The notes beneath the pieces were generated by a model. The model had not been told where the DNA came from, made no database searches, and saw only the letters and a program-made list of their open reading frames with translations. From Pseudomonadota bacterium (GTDB lineage Bacteria > Pseudomonadota > Alphaproteobacteria > SP197), in contig JBCCIS010000023.1 of NCBI GenBank assembly GCA_039028155.1, positions 1 through 64,000 of the forward strand: 64,000 bases of DNA, in the 5' to 3' direction. This document shows, piece after piece, positions 44,319 to 52,520 of this stretch (the first letter of the stretch is position 1; the number at the start of each line of letters is the position of its first letter). The translations under genes were made by a program, and so were the position numbers.

Positions 44319-45131
44319 GTGGACCAATCGACGATACCGCCCGACGGAAAACGCTCCTCGTCGAACGTCTCAAAGACACTCCTCAAGGGTCTGAGGGTGA
44401 TGGAGTGCTTTGACGTGGGCCACCGGGAGCTGTCGTTGACCGAGCTTGTCCACGTCAGCGGATTGGAAATCAGCGGTGCCAGGCGCCTGCTGTCGACCCT
44501 GGTCGGCGCCGGCTATCTGACGCAGGACCAGAAGACACGACGCTACCGTCTCTCGTCCAAGGTCCTTGGTTGGTCCGTCGCCTATCTGGGCAATGACCCG
44601 CTTGTGACATGTGCGTTCCCCATTCTGCAGAACGTGTCGGACGAAAGCGGTTTCCAGCTCGAGCTCAGCGTGCTCAATGGCAGCGATTGCGTTGTTCTCG
44701 TTTCCATGGCAGGCGCCGAAAAACGCCTTTCCCTCATCAAAGGACCATCGGTCGGCGTGCGCGAACCGGCCTTTTGCTCACCAACGGGCCTTGCCATCCT
44801 GGCCTTCATGCCGCAGCGAAGCGCCTACGAACTCATCGATGCGGGGCCACGCGAACCGATCACGGACCACACCATCGTCGAGACCGACGCCATCATGGAG
44901 GCCCTGGTCAAGACACGGGAGCACGGCTATAGCCTGACAGACCGCGCTTGCCACCCGCGCGCGATTGCGATCGGCGCCCCGGTCTTCGACTACGCGGGCC
45001 AGCCCATTGCGGCGCTTGCCCTTACTGTCGACATCGACGACTACACCGTATCGCGCGCGCGGCGCGAGCTGACGTCAATCGTGCTGAAAACGGCTCAGAC
45101 CGTGTCGCTTGCCTACCAACGGTCAATCTGA
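44319..45131 (+). CDS. IclR-family transcriptional regulator
   Basis: A 270-residue regulator with the N-terminal winged helix-turn-helix (about 20-80: LLKGLRVMECF, LSLTELVHVSGLEISGARRLLSTLVGAGYL) and C-terminal effector domain (about 95-265) with the conserved CSPTGLAILAF and RAIAIGAPVFDYAGQPIAALAL. The start is GTG at 44319 preceded by GAGGTGGAG. Palindromes in its promoter region and upstream of the ABC operon suggest control of both the mutase and the transporter. Confidence 0.92.
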   Translation: MDQSTIPPDGKRSSSNVSKTLLKGLRVMECFDVGHRELSLTELVHVSGLEISGARRLLSTLVGAGYLTQDQKTRRYRLSSKVLGWSVAYLGNDPLVTCAFPILQNVSDESGFQLELSVLNGSDCVVLVSMAGAEKRLSLIKGPSVGVREPAFCSPTGLAILAFMPQRSAYELIDAGPREPITDHTIVETDAIMEALVKTREHGYSLTDRACHPRAIAIGAPVFDYAGQPIAALALTVDIDDYTVSRARRELTSIVLKTAQTVSLAYQRSI

Positions 45132-45156
45132 CAGCGACGACGCATCACCGACGTCA

Positions 45157-46236
45157 TCAGTCACTGCTTACCAACAACGTGTCCTCCGCGCGCCATGACA
45201 ATTGGACCTTGGTCCCGTCGGGTAGGAGCGCCGCACCACGAACCGAAGGCGTGCGTTGGGTCAGGACCAGGTCAGGCGCTACCTGAATGCGATAGCGCAG
45301 ACTTCCCGCCGTATACGTGGCATCGACAATATGCCCTTCCAGTGAGTTGTCCGCTTCGACCGGCGCAACATCAAGGTTGATGGTCTCTGGTCGAACACAG
45401 GCACATTGGCCAGAACCATCGGGCGCCATCGCGGACTGAACAACAAACCCGTCGGTAGTGATGGCGCGCGTACCTTTCCCATGGGCGGTGATGTCCTTGA
45501 GATCGAAGAGGTTCGCTTCACCCAGGAAACTGGCGACAAAACGGTTGACCGGATGTTCATATAGATCGCGCGGTGACCCGACCTGCACGACCCGTCCCTG
45601 GTTCATGATCGCGATGCGGTGAGACATTGCCGCTGCCTCGGCCTGATCGTGCGTGACGTAAAGCACCGTCGAGCCCAACGCCGCCTGGAACTGTTTGATC
45701 TCGTCCTGCATCGCCTCGCGCAGGTTTTTGTCAAGCGCGCTAAGCGGTTCGTCCATCAACAGCAGCAAGGGGTCATAAACGGCTGCACGCGCGAGCGCGA
45801 CACGTTGCTGTTGTCCTCCGGACAGTTGACTGGGCCTGCGGCCGGCCATGTCGCCCAACCGCACGAGCGACAGCATCCGTCCCACCCGCTCGGCCGTCTC
45901 CGACTTCGAAACGCCGCGCATCTTAAGTGCGAAACCGACATTGTCGCCGACCGTCATGTGCGGAAACAGCGCATAGTTCTGAAAGACCATCCCAATGTTG
46001 CGCTGAAACGGCGGCACGCCAACGATGTTTCGGCCGTCGATCAGGATCTCACCACCCGTCGGCGGTATGTAGCCGGCGGTCACGCCCAGCAAAGTTGTCT
46101 TGCCCGATCCGCTGGGCCCAATGATCGAGAAGAACTCGCCCGGCTCGATGTCGAGCGTCGTTGCCGATAGCGCCTGAACGGAACCGTAGGACTTGGCGAT
46201 GTTCCGGTATGCGATACGCGCACCCTGCCCTGTCAT
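45157..46236 (-). CDS. Spermidine/putrescine-type ABC transporter ATP-binding protein (PotA-like)
   Basis: A 359-residue ATPase. It carries Walker A GPSGSGKTT, Q-loop VFQNYALFPHMTV, signature LSGGQQQRVALARA, Walker B LLLMDEPLSALD and YVTHDQAEAA, followed by a TOBE domain (about 275-355). It would energise the two permeases encoded upstream; its start overlaps the PotC-like stop (ATGA). The 25-base gap to the IclR stop makes the two genes convergent. Confidence 0.93.
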   Translation of the reverse strand: MTGQGARIAYRNIAKSYGSVQALSATTLDIEPGEFFSIIGPSGSGKTTLLGVTAGYIPPTGGEILIDGRNIVGVPPFQRNIGMVFQNYALFPHMTVGDNVGFALKMRGVSKSETAERVGRMLSLVRLGDMAGRRPSQLSGGQQQRVALARAAVYDPLLLLMDEPLSALDKNLREAMQDEIKQFQAALGSTVLYVTHDQAEAAAMSHRIAIMNQGRVVQVGSPRDLYEHPVNRFVASFLGEANLFDLKDITAHGKGTRAITTDGFVVQSAMAPDGSGQCACVRPETINLDVAPVEADNSLEGHIVDATYTAGSLRYRIQVAPDLVLTQRTPSVRGAALLPDGTKVQLSWRAEDTLLVSSD

Positions 46237-47045
46237 GGCGACCGGTCCCTTTGCAGGCGCTTTTGCGCGACGGCAAGCGCGCCGAACAACACAAACGACA
46301 GGCAAAGCACCAGGGTCGTCGCCGCCGCGATGATCGGCGTAACGTACTGGCGCAAGTCTTCCCAAAGAAGACGCGGCAGCGTGCGCGTTTCCGGGCTGGT
46401 CAGGAACAGCGCGATGATCAGCTCGTCGAACGAGAAGGTAAACGACAGGATGGCACCAACGATGACGCCAACACGGATCATGGGGAACGTCACGTACCAG
46501 AACGTCCGCCACCACCCCGCACCCAAGGTCATCGCCGCGTACTCGTAGGCCGGGTGATAGCCCTTCAGCGATGCCGCGACGGTTATGAAGACGAGCGGAA
46601 TGCAGATCACGGTGTGGCCGATGACCACGCCGGGATAGGTTCCGGCCATCCCCAGCTTTGCCATGACCGGATAGAGACCGATGGCGAGAATGATCTGCGG
46701 CAGCATCAACGGTGCAATGACCAGGGCCGACATGGGGCGTGCCCCGAAGAACCGGCCGCGGACAACGCCAAGTGCGGCCAGTGTCCCAAAGGTGGTCGCA
46801 AGCAACGCAACCGGCAGTCCGATCTTGATGCTGTTCCACAGCGCCTGAGGATAGTCGACACGCTCCGCCATCGCCTCGTACCACCGGAACGACCACTCGG
46901 TTGGCGGGAAGCTCAGGTAAAGCTTGTCGGAGAACGACATCGGCACGATGACGAAGGTGGGCATGACGAGATAAAGCAGAACCATCGCCGCGAACCCGAC
47001 CATGGCGACCTTGGCAACACGCCCTGTGGTTCTCCACGTCATCAT
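46233..47045 (-). CDS. ABC transporter permease (PotC-like)
   Basis: A 270-residue membrane protein with about six helices and the EAA coupling loop (EYAAMTLGAGWWRTFWYVTFPMIRVG by position about 165-190). It matches the second inner-membrane subunit of polyamine-type importers. Its start overlaps the PotB-like stop and its end overlaps the ATPase start, both ATGA, so the three are translationally coupled. Confidence 0.93.
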   Translation of the reverse strand: MMTWRTTGRVAKVAMVGFAAMVLLYLVMPTFVIVPMSFSDKLYLSFPPTEWSFRWYEAMAERVDYPQALWNSIKIGLPVALLATTFGTLAALGVVRGRFFGARPMSALVIAPLMLPQIILAIGLYPVMAKLGMAGTYPGVVIGHTVICIPLVFITVAASLKGYHPAYEYAAMTLGAGWWRTFWYVTFPMIRVGVIVGAILSFTFSFDELIIALFLTSPETRTLPRLLWEDLRQYVTPIIAAATTLVLCLSFVLFGALAVAQKRLQRDRSP

Positions 47046-47920
47046 TCAAGCACGCCGCCGGCGCCGGCGCGCCGGGCCACCCGATCGTATAGAATGTAGA
47101 GCGCGACGGTCAGCAACAGCAGCAGCGTCGCCAACGCGGAGGCCAGCTCCCAGTTGACCGTTATCGAAACCTGCTGCTCGATCAGAACGGCAACCATCAT
47201 GTTCTGCGCACCGCCAAGCAGGGCGGGCGTGATATAGAATCCAAGCGACGTGATGAAGACGAGCGCGACGCCCGCGCTGACACCAGGCATCGAGAGCGGC
47301 AGGTAGACATGCCAGAAGGCGCGTACCGGATTGGCGCCGAGCACGCCGGCGGCGCGCATGAAGCTGGGGTCGATGTTGCGGAACGCACTGATCAACGGCA
47401 ACAGCATGAACGGCAGCATGATGTGCACCATGCCGATATGGACGCCGATGTTGTTGTGCATCAACCGCAATGGTTCATCGACGAGTCCAAGATCAAGCAG
47501 GAACCCATTGATCACGCCTTTGCGCTGAAACAGCACCATCCACGCATAGGTGCGGATCACCGTGCTGGTCCAGAAAGGGACCAGGATGAGTGCGAAGGAT
47601 ATCTGCAGCCAGCCGCCCCTGAGCCGCGCGATGAGCGCCGCGACCGGATAAGCAATCAACAGACAAAGCACCGTGACGGTCGCCGCCACCTGGAAGGTGT
47701 AGCCAAGCACCTTGATGTACGACGACCGGTCGAACACGGTCAGAAAGTGGGCGAACAGCGGCTCGTCGACGCCGAAGCTGCGTGTGACAACGGTAAAAAG
47801 CGGCCACAGGAAGAAGAGCAGCAGAAACAGAACCGGCAAAGAGAGAATGACGAAGTAGCCCCGGGCGAGGCTCCACGCCTTGCCCGAGGCTTTCGTGTTC
47901 ACACTGGGATCAAATGCCAT
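47042..47920 (-). CDS. ABC transporter permease (PotB-like)
   Basis: A 292-residue membrane protein with about six helices. The EAA loop lies around MRAAGVLGANPVRAFWHVYLP, and the periplasmic N-terminal region precedes TYAWMVLFQRKGVIN. It is the first permease of the PotB/PotC pair, 36 bases after the binding-protein gene. The substrate is set by the binding protein. Confidence 0.93.
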   Translation of the reverse strand: MAFDPSVNTKASGKAWSLARGYFVILSLPVLFLLLFFLWPLFTVVTRSFGVDEPLFAHFLTVFDRSSYIKVLGYTFQVAATVTVLCLLIAYPVAALIARLRGGWLQISFALILVPFWTSTVIRTYAWMVLFQRKGVINGFLLDLGLVDEPLRLMHNNIGVHIGMVHIMLPFMLLPLISAFRNIDPSFMRAAGVLGANPVRAFWHVYLPLSMPGVSAGVALVFITSLGFYITPALLGGAQNMMVAVLIEQQVSITVNWELASALATLLLLLTVALYILYDRVARRAGAGGVLE

Positions 47921-47955
47921 GAGCCCCGCTCAAATTGACGGCGGGCACATGGTGA

Positions 47956-49044
47956 CTAACTCAGGAGCCACTCGTTGAACTCGTTGATGACCTCTTCACC
48001 ATCAGCGGCCCAGAACTGGAAGTCCGACCACACGCCCTTGTCGATATTCTCAGCCGAACTCGGCAGCAGCGGCAAGCGGTCCGCGGGGATGAATTCCAAT
48101 GCCGCGGGAACAACCGGTCCATAGGGGATGTTCTCCGAATAGATTGCCTGGCGCTCCGGCTCAAGCGTATGGGCGATGAACTCCATCGACCAACCGACAT
48201 TGCTGGCGCCCTTGACGACACACCATGCACCGGAGACGAACAGCGCATCGTTGAATGTGTAGTTCACCGGCGCACCATCGACCTTCGGCTGATAGACGCG
48301 ACCGTTCCACGTCGATCCAACATCGCTTTCGCCGTCGATCAGGAACTGCGCGGACTGTCCCCCGGACTCCCACCAGATAAGCTCAGGCTTGATCTTGTCG
48401 AGTGCCGCCAGACCACGCGGCACGTCAATCGGATAGATCTGATCCTTCGGAACGCCATCACCCATCAAGGCGACCTCGAGGGTCTGAAAGGCCTGCTTCC
48501 ACAGGCTGCGCCGTCCGGGATAGGCCTCCATGTTCCACATGTCGACCCAGCCGCCGGGCGGATTGTCGCCCAGGGTGTCCGTGTTCCAGGCGACGACCTT
48601 GGCGGCAACCTCGGCATAGACGTGGTCGTCCCAGGCGGCGGCGGGCAGGACAGCGCTGCGGTCGGTGAGGCCCCAGTCGATCGGCTCGAGCCACCCGTTG
48701 TTGCCGGCAACCGGCGCCTCGGCGGCATCGATGTTCAGAATGTCGAGATCGACATTGTCTGCCTCGATCATCGACTTGATCTTGGCAAGACCCGCATAGG
48801 GCGCGGTAATGATCTCGATGCCGGTCTTTTCGGTAAACGAGTCAAAATAGGCTGCCTTGTAAGCCTCATCCAAGGCGCCACCGCCCGAGGCAATCACCAA
48901 CTGATCAGGTTTTGACTGTGCTATCGCCGGAAATCCGAGCGAGCTGACCGCGCCAGCCGCCGCAAGACCGGCGCCGCCTCTTAGAACCTGTCGACGCGTG
49001 GTCTGATTGCCAGCGCGGCTTGTTGATTGTGACTTCCTCGACAT
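47956..49044 (-). CDS. Polyamine-type extracellular solute-binding protein (Tat-exported)
   Basis: A 362-residue PotD/PotF-like binding protein. The signal carries a twin-arginine motif (TTRRQVLRGG) and ends in FPAIAQ, implying Tat export. The mature chain has LVIASGGGALDEAYKAAYFDSF and the second-lobe segment WWESGGQSAQFLIDGE. The acidic pocket residues for polyamines cannot be judged by eye; opines, choline-like or amino-acid ligands are possible. The ATG at 49044 has a GAGGTG site. It heads the ABC operon. Confidence 0.9.
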   Translation of the reverse strand: MSRKSQSTSRAGNQTTRRQVLRGGAGLAAAGAVSSLGFPAIAQSKPDQLVIASGGGALDEAYKAAYFDSFTEKTGIEIITAPYAGLAKIKSMIEADNVDLDILNIDAAEAPVAGNNGWLEPIDWGLTDRSAVLPAAAWDDHVYAEVAAKVVAWNTDTLGDNPPGGWVDMWNMEAYPGRRSLWKQAFQTLEVALMGDGVPKDQIYPIDVPRGLAALDKIKPELIWWESGGQSAQFLIDGESDVGSTWNGRVYQPKVDGAPVNYTFNDALFVSGAWCVVKGASNVGWSMEFIAHTLEPERQAIYSENIPYGPVVPAALEFIPADRLPLLPSSAENIDKGVWSDFQFWAADGEEVINEFNEWLLS

Positions 49045-49490
49045 GATGCACCTCACTCCCGTTGTTGGCTGGCGACGACACCTGGGCATGCGGCAGCACA
49101 TGCGGGTGTCACCGAACTCGGCAACATCCACTGCGGTGGAACACTGTTGAGCTTGCAGGTTGGGACTGGGGCGATGGTTGGAGAGACGCTATCGCGACAG
49201 CTTGCCGTAACCCAAGACTTGGGTGACTGGCACATCGGCAACGATGCGGCCCTGTCCGACAAACCTCCCCCATTCCCCGGGCCGATTGTGGTTTTCGGCC
49301 ACTTGGTGTCCTGCCATGCCGGTCCCGGGCATGGCGGCAGAAGACGTTGCGTTTCCCTGCCCATAAATGTTCGGTGTTGTCATGATACCTGTCAAGTAAT
49401 GCGCAGCTATGTCACATAGTGACACTTGCGCGAGACAGCCCGGCCGCTTACGTTCGCGCTTTCGCGGCGGATAGTGGCAGATCCGCGGCC
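49045..49490. promoter_or_regulatory. Control region of the ABC transporter operon
   Basis: The 446 bases upstream of the binding-protein gene contain the palindrome at 49410-49424, two TGTCA half-sites at 49378-49382 and 49390-49394, and a GCCATGCC/GGCATGGC hairpin (49313-49335). No gene is supported; the left half has no recognisable signal except the ribosome site. Confidence 0.5.
49410..49424. promoter_or_regulatory. Palindromic operator candidate, copy 2
   Basis: TGTCACATAGTGACA differs at one base from the copy between glmL and the IclR gene. It lies about 370 bases upstream of the binding-protein start codon and beside two extra TGTCA half-sites. Confidence 0.65.
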
Positions 49491-50432
49491 TCAGCCGGCC
49501 CGCGCGGCCGCCACGTGATCGCTAAAGGACGGGTCGTTCATCAGCGTCTTGCAACGCTCGAAGCGATTGACCGCATAGGCCCAGAAGTCGTCGACCGGGT
49601 TCTTGTTGGCGTGCTGGATGAGGCCCCACAGGGTCCACAGCAGGTCGCACATGGCTTTGTAGAGCACCATGCGACCGTGCTCGAAAGCCGTGGGCGCGCG
49701 GCCAAAATAGGCTTCCATCATGTCGCGGTCCTGGTCGGTATTGAAGCCGGCCTCGACAGAGAAGTCGCCGAGATCCCAAAGCGGATCGTTCATGCCGGAA
49801 TACTCCCAGTCGATGATCCACATGCGCTTGCCGTCATCCAGCATGTTCTCGACCATGGGATCACAGTGGCAGGCGGTGAGTGGCATCTCATGAGCATCCA
49901 GCGCTTTGCGCACGGCCTCAGCCTCGGCGACCGCCTCATGGTAGCCCTCAGGCAGTTCGGTGACGCCGAGCTTGTCGAGATGGGCCAGGTAATCGTCGAT
50001 CATCGCGAACAGCTCGAAGCGGAACTCAAACGTCTCGCCCGAGGTATGCAGCTTGCGGAACGCGTCTCCGGCCCGCGCCGGCGCGCCCGGCAATGTCTGC
50101 AGAAGCTCCTGCGACATGGTCGTGGTATCGCCCAAAAAAGGCGTCACCATCAACGCGTCGTCGCCGAAATAGAGGACCTCCGGGCTGACGCCCGCAGCGG
50201 CCGCTGCTCGTGCGTTGACCCGCTCGACCGACCGGTCGATGAACCCCTCGGTGCCGTCGCCGGGCACGCGCACGCAGTAGCTCGCACCATCAGGCGCATC
50301 GACCCGGTAGACCTTGTTGGTCAGACCATGCAAGCGTTCGATCGTGCACGATGAGGGATCAATCGTAGCGAGAAACGGCACCTTGCTCATGGCCTCACGC
50401 GCAATGGCAAGGTCGTCGTCAGTGGTCTTCAT
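49491..50432 (-). CDS. Choline/ethanolamine kinase-like phosphotransferase
   Basis: A 313-residue aminoglycoside-phosphotransferase-fold protein. It shows the nucleotide-loop region LHGLTNKVYRVDAPDGASYCVRVPG, the Brenner catalytic motif HCDPMVENML with its Asp, and the DFG-like metal motif WIIDWEYSGMND. These match choline/ethanolamine kinases (LicA-type), which phosphorylate amino alcohols for membrane or surface decoration. A GAGGAG site precedes the ATG at 50432. The next gene upstream, 4 bases away, is a methyltransferase, so the pair may act on one amino alcohol. Confidence 0.8.
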   Translation of the reverse strand: MKTTDDDLAIAREAMSKVPFLATIDPSSCTIERLHGLTNKVYRVDAPDGASYCVRVPGDGTEGFIDRSVERVNARAAAAAGVSPEVLYFGDDALMVTPFLGDTTTMSQELLQTLPGAPARAGDAFRKLHTSGETFEFRFELFAMIDDYLAHLDKLGVTELPEGYHEAVAEAEAVRKALDAHEMPLTACHCDPMVENMLDDGKRMWIIDWEYSGMNDPLWDLGDFSVEAGFNTDQDRDMMEAYFGRAPTAFEHGRMVLYKAMCDLLWTLWGLIQHANKNPVDDFWAYAVNRFERCKTLMNDPSFSDHVAAARAG

Positions 50433-50436
50433 CAAG

Positions 50437-51261
50437 TCACTCCTCTGGTTTGCGGCCAATGACGGCGCCCCAACCCAGATGTCCGGTTCGGCTGGCGTCA
50501 CGCCACAGATCATAACGCACGATGGTGTCGTCGACCTCAGCGAGGCTAGCGTACGCGGCAAGCTTCTCGCGATTGTCCCTTATGTCGCGGCGAATACGTT
50601 CGAAGAACGGCAGGACATGACGTCCCCAATCCTCCTGAGCCATGACCACGAACCCCGCACTCTCCAGGCCCCGGATGTAGTCACCGAGCGACCAGAAGCC
50701 TGGCTCCGAGATCTCGGCCAGCAAGGCCTCGGACGCGCCCGCGGGCATACCGACGACCGTCAGATCCGTGATCGCGATCGTTCCGCCCGGACGAAGCACG
50801 CGCGCCGCCTCGGCGATCGCACGCGAGCGGTCCGGCGAGAACAACAGGGAGTCCTGACACCAATAGACGTCGAACGACCCGTCCTCATAGGGCAGCGCCT
50901 GGAAATCCGCGAAGGCATAAGTAATGCGCTCGGCGCCCGGCTTTCCGGCGGTCCACTCCGCAGCGGTTTCAAGCTGGCCCTTGGAGATGTTCGTCGCCGT
51001 CATGTCCACGCCGTATGCTGCCGCCAGATACCGCGCCGTTCCACCGACGCCGCAGGCGGTCTCCAAAACGCAGCTGCTTGGCTGCAGATCGGCAAGTTCG
51101 GCGAGGCGTTTGGTCGCTTCAAGGGCCGCCGCCTGCAGGTCCTCCCTGCCGGTCTCGAAGAAGCCGGGATGGATCTGGTCGCCATAGACCTCAAGCAACG
51201 CCCGATACATTGGCGCGTCATAGCGCGCGGTGATCGCGGCCTGAAAGTCCGTCTCGCTCAT
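50437..51261 (-). CDS. SAM-dependent methyltransferase (sarcosine/glycine N-methyltransferase-like)
   Basis: A 274-residue class I methyltransferase. LETACGVGGTARYLA is the SAM-binding loop, FADFQALPYEDGSFDVYWCQDSLLF covers motifs II-IV, and AARVLRPGGTIAITDL the post-motif helix and strand. The acceptor may be an amine (glycine, dimethylglycine or an ethanolamine-like compound), since a choline-kinase-like gene follows; small-molecule O-methylation is not excluded. The ATG at 51261 is chosen by homology; the frame is open upstream. Confidence 0.85.
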   Translation of the reverse strand: MSETDFQAAITARYDAPMYRALLEVYGDQIHPGFFETGREDLQAAALEATKRLAELADLQPSSCVLETACGVGGTARYLAAAYGVDMTATNISKGQLETAAEWTAGKPGAERITYAFADFQALPYEDGSFDVYWCQDSLLFSPDRSRAIAEAARVLRPGGTIAITDLTVVGMPAGASEALLAEISEPGFWSLGDYIRGLESAGFVVMAQEDWGRHVLPFFERIRRDIRDNREKLAAYASLAEVDDTIVRYDLWRDASRTGHLGWGAVIGRKPEE

Positions 51262-51419
51262 GCGGCCCCCTGTTTTCGCGCCGAGCCATTGTGTCGCCCA
51301 GAAACGGCGATGAAAAGCGCTTGCCGACCCCCACCGGTTCTGGGCCGACCCGCGCCAGCCGTCTCGCAACGGCCCTCTTGGGGAAGTTTTGCGCCACGGC
51401 CCTTCGGGCGCGTGCGCTC

Positions 51420-52466
51420 TCAACCGGACCGCTTGGCCAAGCGCCTTTCGATCATCTCCTCGATCGCCGAATCGAAGACGACATCGGGAAAGTGTCGCCG
51501 AATGACGTTGGCATCAGTCACGACCAACGCAAGCACCACCGCAGCGACATGCGAGACGCTCTTGGGAGCGATGCCCTGCGATGCAGCGAACGAGGATGCG
51601 GCGTAACGAAAACGGCGAGACTTGAAGACATCACTGAGCGAGCGCGCCGTACCCAGTCCGACAGCCTTCAGCGCGTCGACGCAAGAGCTGTCGAGGCCCG
51701 CGTGGAAGGGCGTTCCGGCCTCCTCCGCTTGGCGCCAACTCAGCCCTTTGGGCCGCGCGGCCTCCAGGTATCCCAAGAGCCGCGCAACATCGAACGCCCT
51801 TCGATCATCGCCATGTTTCGTATAGGCATGACGGTAACCATCGATTAGGTCGTCGCGCTCCTGCCGCAAGGCTAGAAACTCGCTGTCGAGTAGCTCCAGC
51901 GTCCCGGCCAATGACGCGAACCGGCGGACGACCTCCTCGGGAAACCGCACACCGGACTTGTAAACGACCTCGTGCTCGATCTCGGCCCAGGCGTGCTCGA
52001 GAATGCTCCGGACCTGGATCTCGAACCACCTGCCCTTCAGGACCTTAAAGTCCTCGGTCGAGGGATGCGCCGGCTTTAACCGGGCGATGAGCTGCACCGA
52101 ACGATACCCGAACTCGCGCAAGCCCAGTTGGACACGCTTGTCGATGCTCTCCGGCAGGTTGATGTCCAGGTTATCCTGAAGCCGGGCCGCGATCGCATCG
52201 ACGTCGTCGCTGTAAAACGTGATGACACGGACGCCGATCAGGTCCGTGACTTGCTTATCCGGATCGCTGTAATGCTTGCGGCGGATCTTGCGCAGCACGG
52301 ATTCCGGCGTCTTCGCCCGCGCGGCAATCGTGTGAACAAGGGCGCTGCTGCCGCGCGTTACCTCTTTGATGAAGCCCCGGGCAAGCTCCGCCTCTGCCTG
52401 AAACTGCCGGTACTGCTGCTCATAGGATCTCAGGAATTTCTGAGCCGTTTGATTGAGACCCTCCAT
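51420..52466 (-). CDS. RelA/SpoT synthetase-domain protein with C-terminal extension
   Basis: A 348-residue protein. Residues about 35-185 match the RelA/SpoT nucleotidyltransferase domain: RAKTPESVLRKIRRK, TDLIGVRVITFYSDDVDAI and EIQVRSILEHAWAEIEHEVVYKSG (catalytic Glu). The usual N-G-Y-x-S-x-H is FGYRSVQ, with His replaced by Gln. No hydrolase domain is present. The 150-residue C-terminal part is unrecognised. It may be a small alarmone synthetase or a toxic variant (toxSAS); no antitoxin gene is evident next to it. Product unknown. Confidence 0.8.
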   Translation of the reverse strand: MEGLNQTAQKFLRSYEQQYRQFQAEAELARGFIKEVTRGSSALVHTIAARAKTPESVLRKIRRKHYSDPDKQVTDLIGVRVITFYSDDVDAIAARLQDNLDINLPESIDKRVQLGLREFGYRSVQLIARLKPAHPSTEDFKVLKGRWFEIQVRSILEHAWAEIEHEVVYKSGVRFPEEVVRRFASLAGTLELLDSEFLALRQERDDLIDGYRHAYTKHGDDRRAFDVARLLGYLEAARPKGLSWRQAEEAGTPFHAGLDSSCVDALKAVGLGTARSLSDVFKSRRFRYAASSFAASQGIAPKSVSHVAAVVLALVVTDANVIRRHFPDVVFDSAIEEMIERRLAKRSG

Positions 52467-52520
52467 TACCGACCGTTCACGCCCCTATCTGCAGATCGGC
52501 AGCCGCGTGGCGGAAACATG

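Noticed and set aside
45157-47049. A 630-codon frame running through the PotA-like gene and beyond
   Set aside because: The part upstream of 46236 lies in a different frame from the PotC-like permease and has no homology; the ATPase starts at 46236.
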